11,005 nucleotides of DNA from Luminiphilus sp. (GTDB lineage: Bacteria; Pseudomonadota; Gammaproteobacteria; Pseudomonadales; Halieaceae), in contig JAHEJH010000024.1 in assembly GCA_024638905.1 (NCBI GenBank), positions 1 to 11,005 of the forward strand. Direction: 5' to 3'. A program made the position numbers and the translations under genes. How positions within the stretch are numbered: position 1 is the stretch's first letter; each line of letters starts with the position of its first letter. This document shows positions 7,693 through 11,005 of the stretch, piece after piece. Under the pieces are notes generated by a model. That model did not search any database. It worked only from the letters and a program-made list of their open reading frames with translations, and was not told the origin of the DNA.

Positions 7693-7720
7693 ATCATACC
7701 CCGCTACCTGAGTCTGTCTG
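7693..7720 (-). promoter_or_regulatory. Promoter of the TrmB-like gene (-35 CAGACA, -10 TATGAT)
   Basis: Read on the minus strand, TATGAT (7693-7698) matches the -10 consensus at 5 of 6 positions, and CAGACA (7715-7720) matches the -35 at 4 of 6 with a 16-bp spacer. Only 6 nt separate the -10 from the proposed GTG start, so the mRNA would begin at or next to the start codon (leaderless). Confidence 0.45.
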
Positions 7721-7723
7721 GTC

Positions 7724-7729
7724 CATACT
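7724..7729 (+). promoter_or_regulatory. Candidate -10 element of the acyltransferase gene
   Basis: CATACT (4 of 6 against TATAAT) lies 6 nt before the ATG at 7736, again placing transcription start at about the start codon. No convincing -35 is seen 16-18 bp upstream. No Shine-Dalgarno precedes the ATG, which fits a leaderless message. Confidence 0.3.
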
Positions 7730-7735
7730 GAACGC

Positions 7736-8464
7736 ATGCGCGAAGATCTCCGCCCTTTTTGGGTCAAACGTACCTACCTCGTCTTCCGCGCAGCTTGGAT
7801 CGACTGGTTTGTGCGGCCCCGGTGTGACCAACTTGGTGCGCATGCCACCATTATGGCGCCGTGGTATGTCGATATCTCGGGACCCAATATTCGCATCGGC
7901 CATTCATTCACTGCCATCAACACCGCCAGTCAGCGGGTACAGATTGGGGTCTGGGGACGTGACGTGGGGCAGGGCCGCATCACCCTTGGTGACGCTTGCT
8001 TAATGAGTCCGGGTTCCCGCATCAGTGCCAGCGATGACATCGCACTGGGTGATGGGTGCATGCTCGCCAATGGCGCTTACATTACTGATTCTGATTGGCA
8101 TGGCCTCTACGATCGCGTTGAGCGTGCCGCCAAGCCCACGCCGGTCAGGCTAGGCGATAACGTCTGGGTCGGTGACCACGCGACCGTATTAAAAGGCGTG
8201 ACGATTGGCGATAACAGCGTGGTGGCTGCCAGAGCAGTCGTCACCAGCGACGTGCCGGCCAATGTGGTGGTGGCAGGCAATCCGGCCAAGGTGGTGAAAA
8301 CCCTTGATCCGGATACGCCGCGCTATACCCGTGCCGATCTTTATGCTGATCCCGACCAAACAGCAAAACAGTTCAAAGAACTTGATCGCTATGTGCTGGG
8401 GAAAAACCGGTTCTGGTTTTGGCTATGGACGCTGATTTATCCGGGCGCTCGTCGGGGTGGTTGA
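7736..8464 (+). CDS. Hexapeptide-repeat (left-handed beta-helix) acyltransferase
   Basis: This 242-residue protein belongs to the LbH acyltransferase superfamily, whose members move acetyl or other acyl groups from CoA or ACP to sugars, amino acids or small molecules. After a basic/aromatic N-terminal stretch (1-30), imperfect hexapeptide repeats run from about residue 45 to 195, including IRIGHSF, ITLGDACLMSPGSRIS, IALGDGCMLANGAYI, VRLGDNVWVGDHATVLKGV and the terminal VVVAGNPAKVVK. The likely catalytic histidine is H122 in TDSDWHGLYDR, the place of the active-site His in galactoside/maltose acetyltransferases. A charged C-terminal tail ends in an aromatic WFWLWTLIYPGARR segment that may touch the membrane. 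The substrate cannot be read from the sequence. It is divergent from the TrmB-like gene and convergent with srkA. It is unlike CysE (no serine acetyltransferase N-domain), so not a duplicate of it. Confidence 0.88.
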   Translation: MREDLRPFWVKRTYLVFRAAWIDWFVRPRCDQLGAHATIMAPWYVDISGPNIRIGHSFTAINTASQRVQIGVWGRDVGQGRITLGDACLMSPGSRISASDDIALGDGCMLANGAYITDSDWHGLYDRVERAAKPTPVRLGDNVWVGDHATVLKGVTIGDNSVVAARAVVTSDVPANVVVAGNPAKVVKTLDPDTPRYTRADLYADPDQTAKQFKELDRYVLGKNRFWFWLWTLIYPGARRGG

Positions 8465-8491
8465 GCCGGCCTAGATCAAACCTTGCGGTCA

Positions 8492-9466
8492 TCACAGGAG
8501 CCGCAGCGGTTCTTCCTCGAGTAAGGCCAGCTGCTCGCGCAGCGCCAGAATCTGGTCGGCCCAGTAACGTTCTTGTCTAAACCATGGGAAGGCGGCCGGG
8601 AAAGCCGGGTCATCCCAGCGTCGGGCCAGCCAGGCGCTGTAGTAGACCATCCGGGCGGTGCGCAGTGCTTCAATCCATTTGATCTCTCGTGGGTCAAAGT
8701 CATTGAATTCCTCGTAGCCCGCAATGAGCTCCGCGAGTTGCAGTTCTCTTTGCGCGCGATCGCCCGATAGAAACATCCATAAATCCTGAATCGCGGGCCC
8801 GGTAACGCAGTCATCGAGATCGACAAAGTGCGGCGTATTGTCGCGCCAGAGAATATTGCCCACATGGCAGTCTCCATGCAGCCGTATGCCCTCTCGCGGC
8901 GCGTAGTCTTTCATCAACCGCGCTGCGCGATCCACTAAGTCCTTGCCCAGGCTATCCCAGGCGGGAAGCAGCTCATTGGGTACCCACTCAGTACTGAGAT
9001 AGTTGAGGGGTTCGATCAGCCAGCGCTCCAGCGTGTAGTCGATACGCTCCGCGAAGTCAGCCGAGCCACCCACGCCATGCATGCGCCCCAGTGTGCGACC
9101 CAGCCCGAGCAGGTGATCAAAGTTGTCGAGCTCCGGTGCATGACCTCCCCGGCGGGGAAACGCCGCAATTAAAAAGCCCTGCGCCTCCTGCAGTGTCGCG
9201 CCGTTAATTTCCATCGGCGCAACAACGGAGAGACCGTTATCAACCAATTCTTGCGCGAAGGTATGCTCTTCCAGAATTTGCTCGCGGGTCCAGCGCCCTG
9301 GCCGGTAGAACTTAACGATGACCGGGTCGGCTTCTTCGATGCCTGCCTGATAGACGCGATTCTCATAGCTGTTCAGCGCGAGCAGGCGTAGGTCACTGCG
9401 CAAGCCAATGGCTTCGACGCAGTCGACCACGCAATCCGGTGTCAGCCCTTCAAAGGGATGTGTCAT
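8492..9466 (-). CDS. srkA: Stress response kinase A (SrkA/YihE family Ser/Thr kinase)
   Basis: SrkA is a cytoplasmic protein kinase with an APH/choline-kinase-like fold. In E. coli it protects against envelope and oxidative stress and antagonises MazF-linked death. Length is 324 residues against 328 in E. coli, with close similarity throughout. Visible landmarks are NSYENRVYQ at 32-40, the ATP-binding lysine K52 in VKFYRPGRW, and EQILEEHTFAQELV after it. The catalytic loop HGDCHVGNILW is at 197-207, with D199 and N204, and the metal-binding D216 in VDLDD. PAIQDLWMFLSGD and MVYYSAWLARRWDDPAFP follow. All catalytic residues are intact. The ATG is preceded by a GGGGTGA stretch at short spacing. 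comF ends 28 bp upstream, so comF and srkA are probably one transcript; in E. coli srkA instead sits with dsbA. Convergent with the acyltransferase, 27 bp between stops. Confidence 0.94.
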   Translation of the reverse strand: MTHPFEGLTPDCVVDCVEAIGLRSDLRLLALNSYENRVYQAGIEEADPVIVKFYRPGRWTREQILEEHTFAQELVDNGLSVVAPMEINGATLQEAQGFLIAAFPRRGGHAPELDNFDHLLGLGRTLGRMHGVGGSADFAERIDYTLERWLIEPLNYLSTEWVPNELLPAWDSLGKDLVDRAARLMKDYAPREGIRLHGDCHVGNILWRDNTPHFVDLDDCVTGPAIQDLWMFLSGDRAQRELQLAELIAGYEEFNDFDPREIKWIEALRTARMVYYSAWLARRWDDPAFPAAFPWFRQERYWADQILALREQLALLEEEPLRLL

Positions 9467-9494
9467 GGGTCACCCCGTGATGAAAGCGCTTATG

Positions 9495-10298
9495 TTACTC
9501 CACGCCGAAAGGCGCCGGAGTGCGCGCCAGGCACCACACGGCCACCGAGTGCGCTCCGGCTTCCGCGCACGCGCGCGCCGCTGCGCGTGCCGTTGCACCG
9601 GTTGTCATGACGTCGTCAATGAGCACAACTTTGTGGCCGGCGATCGAGGGCCGGGCAACGAATCGATCTTGTCTATCGGCGAGCCGGCTTTTTCTGTTCA
9701 GTCGATGCTGGGCAGGCCGGTAGCGGCGATTTTTCAGCCAGGGTCTGACGACAGCGGGCTGGACCCACTGTGACCGAATGGCGTTAGCCAGCAACCAGGT
9801 GTGATCAAAACCCCGACGCACCTGCCTGCGCCACTGGGTAGGAATCGGAACCAGGACGGTTTGAGCTGACGCCCATGGGGTGGTTAACGACTCCGTAGAG
9901 GCGGTGGGTAAGCGGCTCAGCAATAGATCAGCGAGCAGTCCGGTCAGCTGGGGCCGATTCTGAAACTTCCACAGGTGTATGAGCTCTCGCATGCCAGTGC
10001 GCATGAGGTAGGGCGCGTGTGCGCGAAAAAAGTGAGGTGGATTCTTGATGCATGGCGGACACAGCCTTTGCACTGATAAGTAGGCAAGATCCAAACGGTT
10101 GACCACCGGTGCTTGGGTAGGCTGTAAGGGTAGTGCGCAGCGGTGACAGGCATGCTGATTACGGCTAAATGCCGCCTCGCAATCGACACAGATGGTGCAA
10201 GCCCTGTTGTGCTGGCATCGACATAGCAGGCAGCTAGCGGGCGCGAGCCATCGTATTGCCTGCATGATGTCTCGATAGATTGTCCCTACGTTATTCAT
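9495..10298 (-). CDS. comF: ComF family phosphoribosyltransferase-like protein
   Basis: ComF proteins combine an N-terminal zinc-ribbon-like region with a type I phosphoribosyltransferase domain. They are needed for natural transformation in several bacteria, although their reaction is not established. From the ATG at 10298 the protein has 267 residues, slightly above the usual 200-250. Cysteine pairs C23/C26, C37/C40, C51/C54 and C80/C83 form the presumed metal-binding part. LIHLWKFQNRPQLTGLLADLL follows, then VLVPIPTQWRRQVRRGFDHTWLLA, and the PRPP-binding loop VVLIDDVMTTGATA at 224-237 with D228/D229. The start is chosen because GGAGA lies 5 nt before this ATG. The frame stays open 42 codons further up, to a TTG at 10424, without a ribosome site. 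srkA begins 28 bp downstream in the same direction. Confidence 0.9.
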   Translation of the reverse strand: MNNVGTIYRDIMQAIRWLAPASCLLCRCQHNRACTICVDCEAAFSRNQHACHRCALPLQPTQAPVVNRLDLAYLSVQRLCPPCIKNPPHFFRAHAPYLMRTGMRELIHLWKFQNRPQLTGLLADLLLSRLPTASTESLTTPWASAQTVLVPIPTQWRRQVRRGFDHTWLLANAIRSQWVQPAVVRPWLKNRRYRPAQHRLNRKSRLADRQDRFVARPSIAGHKVVLIDDVMTTGATARAAARACAEAGAHSVAVWCLARTPAPFGVE

Positions 10299-10432
10299 TG
10301 TTCTCCAGCGTTCATAGCGCGCCCTTGGTTCGAGCCAGGACAGTTGCCTAAAGTATTTGTGCAGATCGTTGTTATGCGCCGGTCGCTGTGCGTGAAAAAG
10401 GGCGTCGCGAAGCGGCCTTCTCAACCCGGCAC

Positions 10433-10438
10433 GGAGGG
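10433..10438 (+). promoter_or_regulatory. Strong Shine-Dalgarno (GGAGGG) before a 26-codon ORF
   Basis: GGAGGG lies 8 nt upstream of the ATG at 10447. It is the strongest and best-spaced ribosome site in the window, yet it serves only a very short ORF. Confidence 0.4.
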
Positions 10439-10446
10439 TCTCTTGT

Positions 10447-10527
10447 ATGACGGATCAGTGTGCAGCACGCCAGTTGATGGAAACACTTCATAGTCGCCGT
10501 AGAGCGATCTGTGGCGGCCAGTGCTGA
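10447..10527 (+). CDS. Small ORF of 26 codons, hypothetical (leader peptide or gene remnant)
   Basis: ATG 10447 to TGA 10525-10527 encodes a 26-residue basic peptide starting MTDQCAARQLMETL, with a run of three Arg and three Cys (C5, C22, C26). I recognise no family. Support comes only from the near-ideal GGAGGG site 8 nt upstream. It lies between comF and the DUF3094-like gene, in the latter's direction, and ends 66 bp before it. It may be a real microprotein, a regulatory leader peptide, or the surviving 5' end of a deleted gene. Confidence 0.25.
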   Translation: MTDQCAARQLMETLHSRRRAICGGQC

Positions 10528-10545
10528 AGAGCGCTTGGTCGAGCG

Positions 10546-10575
10546 TTGCGTAACCGATACAGTGCGCTTTTAAAT
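10546..10575 (+). promoter_or_regulatory. Candidate promoter of the DUF3094-like gene (TTGCGT, TTAAAT)
   Basis: TTGCGT (10546-10551) and TTAAAT (10570-10575) are separated by 18 bp and match the -35 and -10 consensus at 3 and 4 positions. Transcription would start near 10582, about 12 nt before the GTG at 10594. The local A/T enrichment supports promoter rather than coding sequence here. Confidence 0.3.
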
Positions 10576-10593
10576 CAAGACAAAACACCAACC

Positions 10594-10806
10594 GTGCCAG
10601 AATCTGACCTTCCCAACGATGTTGATGATGCCAAGAAGCTCTCGGACGCCGATCAAGCCAAGGTCGACGCCTTTCTGAAGCGCGGGGTGAACTCGGTCGA
10701 GCGCAAACCCTTCAAGCCACTGTTTTTAATCTTTTTGTTGATGGCAGTGGTGGCGGCCTTCAGCCTGTTGAGCCAGGGTATTGCTCAGTGGGCCGGTATT
10801 TATTGA
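10594..10806 (+). CDS. Small single-pass membrane protein, DUF3094-like
   Basis: This 70-residue protein from the GTG at 10594 has an acidic N-terminal half (SDLPNDVDDAKKLSDADQAKV), a basic junction VERKPFKP, and one hydrophobic helix (about residues 42-64, LFLIFLLMAVVAAFSLL) near the C terminus. The pattern 'D-x-x-K-V-D-x-[FY]-L ... N-S-V-E-R-K-P-F-[KR]-P' followed by a helix is what I recall for DUF3094, a short gammaproteobacterial family of unknown function; this assignment is from memory. The acidic part is probably cytoplasmic by the positive-inside rule. The frame is open to a TTG at 10546 (86 residues), but those extra codons are A/T-rich, use rare codons and contain promoter-like sequence, so I prefer the GTG. 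Neither start has a Shine-Dalgarno. The tRNA-Pro gene begins 50 bp after the stop. Confidence 0.65.
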   Translation: MPESDLPNDVDDAKKLSDADQAKVDAFLKRGVNSVERKPFKPLFLIFLLMAVVAAFSLLSQGIAQWAGIY

Positions 10807-10819
10807 TACCGCCTTATTC

Positions 10820-10855
10820 TTGGAGGCTATTGGGGGTTTTGGTATTCTGCGCGCC
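10820..10855 (+). promoter_or_regulatory. tRNA-Pro promoter with extended -10 and GC-rich discriminator
   Basis: TTGGAG (10820-10825), a 17-bp spacer, then TATTCT (10843-10848) preceded by TGG (an extended -10). The bases after the -10, GCGCGCC (10849-10855), are all G or C. That discriminator type is known from stable-RNA promoters under growth-rate and ppGpp control. Transcription would start near 10855, only 1-2 nt before the mature tRNA. Confidence 0.55.
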
Positions 10856-10856
10856 T

Positions 10857-10933
10857 CGGTGTGTAGCGCAGCCTGGTAGCGCACTTCCTTCGGGAGGAAG
10901 GGGTCGGAGGTTCAAATCCTCTCACACCGACCA
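10857..10933 (+). tRNA. tRNA-Pro, anticodon CGG
   Basis: A complete 77-nt cloverleaf with encoded CCA. The acceptor stem is CGGTGTG/CACACCG with A73. The D arm is GCGC-AGCCTGGTA-GCGC and the anticodon stem CTTCC/GGAAG, closing the loop TTCGGGA, so the anticodon is CGG (10891-10893), reading CCG codons. The T arm is GGAGG-TTCAAAT-CCTCT with one G-U pair. It closely resembles E. coli proK. It appears to be a single gene with its own promoter. Confidence 0.98.
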
Positions 10934-11005
10934 ACTCCAAGCCCAAGCATAGAAACACTTTCGCTGTGCTGGTGCTCGCCAAAGTAGCCTCTAATAGTCC
11001 GCCGT
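10934..11005. other. Sequence downstream of tRNA-Pro, nothing recognised
   Basis: The last 72 bases hold no gene or full terminator that I can support. A weak 7-bp inverted repeat with one G-U pair (10946-10952 with 10964-10970) has no T run after it. Because tRNA 3' ends are common integration sites, what follows the window edge matters, but no attachment-site repeat is visible here. Confidence 0.3.

Larger units (their letters stand above)
10299..10593. other. Interval without a recognised gene between comF and the DUF3094-like gene
   Basis: About 295 bp separate two divergent genes. On the minus strand the comF frame remains open to 10424, and its last part (LSWLEPRARYERWR) looks protein-like, so it could be an N-terminal extension or a remnant. 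On the plus strand a 26-codon ORF has a strong ribosome site (listed separately). I see no tRNA, no long inverted repeat and no clear terminator. TATGAA about 10 nt before the comF Shine-Dalgarno is a weak -10 candidate. Confidence 0.5.

Noticed and set aside
7687..7767. Longer N terminus of the TrmB-like protein starting at 7767
   Set aside because: It would overlap the start of the divergent acyltransferase and run through both candidate promoters; the extra residues show no family pattern.
8403..8420. AAAACC/GGTTTT inverted repeat as a srkA terminator on the minus strand
   Set aside because: The stem is only 6 bp and mostly A-T, lies in the acyltransferase coding end and is over 70 nt past the srkA stop; too weak to call.
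10299..10424. N-terminal extension of ComF to the TTG at 10424
   Set aside because: The TTG has no Shine-Dalgarno, while the ATG at 10298 has GGAGA at good spacing and gives a normal ComF N terminus; kept only as a possible remnant.
1..11005. Mobile element, CRISPR, phage, toxin-antitoxin or defence system
   Set aside because: No transposase or integrase, no regular direct repeats with spacers, no terminal inverted repeats, and every sizeable gene belongs to a known chromosomal family.

Overview
The window looks like ordinary chromosomal housekeeping DNA from a GC-rich gammaproteobacterium. The order gltB-gltD-hemE is the arrangement seen in Pseudomonas and its relatives. The protein flavours (SrkA, a DUF3094-like membrane peptide, a TrmB-like/hexapeptide acyltransferase divergent pair) fit a marine group such as Halieaceae/OM60-NOR5. 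That family-level placement is inference from memory, not a search. I see no insertion sequence, phage gene, CRISPR array, toxin-antitoxin pair or defence cluster.

Layout. 1-4891 (+): the gltBD operon for NADPH-dependent glutamate synthase, with gltB cut at its 5' end by the window edge. 4892-5056: a short intergenic region whose second half is an extremely A-rich leader for hemE. 5057-6118 (+): hemE, whose stop lies inside the tail of convergent cysE. 6109-6933 (-): cysE. 7000-7686 (-): a divergent TrmB-family methyltransferase. 7736-8464 (+): a hexapeptide-repeat acyltransferase, divergent from the methyltransferase across about 50 bp. 8492-10298 (-): srkA and, upstream of it in the same direction, comF. 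10299-10593: an interval without a recognised gene, containing a 26-codon ORF with a strong Shine-Dalgarno. 10594-10806 (+): a small single-pass membrane protein, DUF3094-like. 10857-10933 (+): tRNA-Pro(CGG). 10934-11005: nothing recognised.

Function. GltB and GltD make glutamate from glutamine and 2-oxoglutarate. HemE acts at the branch of tetrapyrrole synthesis, and CysE commits serine to cysteine. SrkA is a stress-response kinase and ComF a phosphoribosyltransferase-fold protein linked in other bacteria to DNA uptake. These are separate pathways; only gltB-gltD and comF-srkA look like operons.

The most interesting signals are regulatory. They are the hemE leader (57 A in 100 nt, AAN repeats, a 19-codon basic micro-ORF), the mirror-image short-leader promoters between the methyltransferase and acyltransferase genes, a hairpin inside the cysE tail that could end hemE transcripts, and a tRNA promoter that would give almost no 5' leader.
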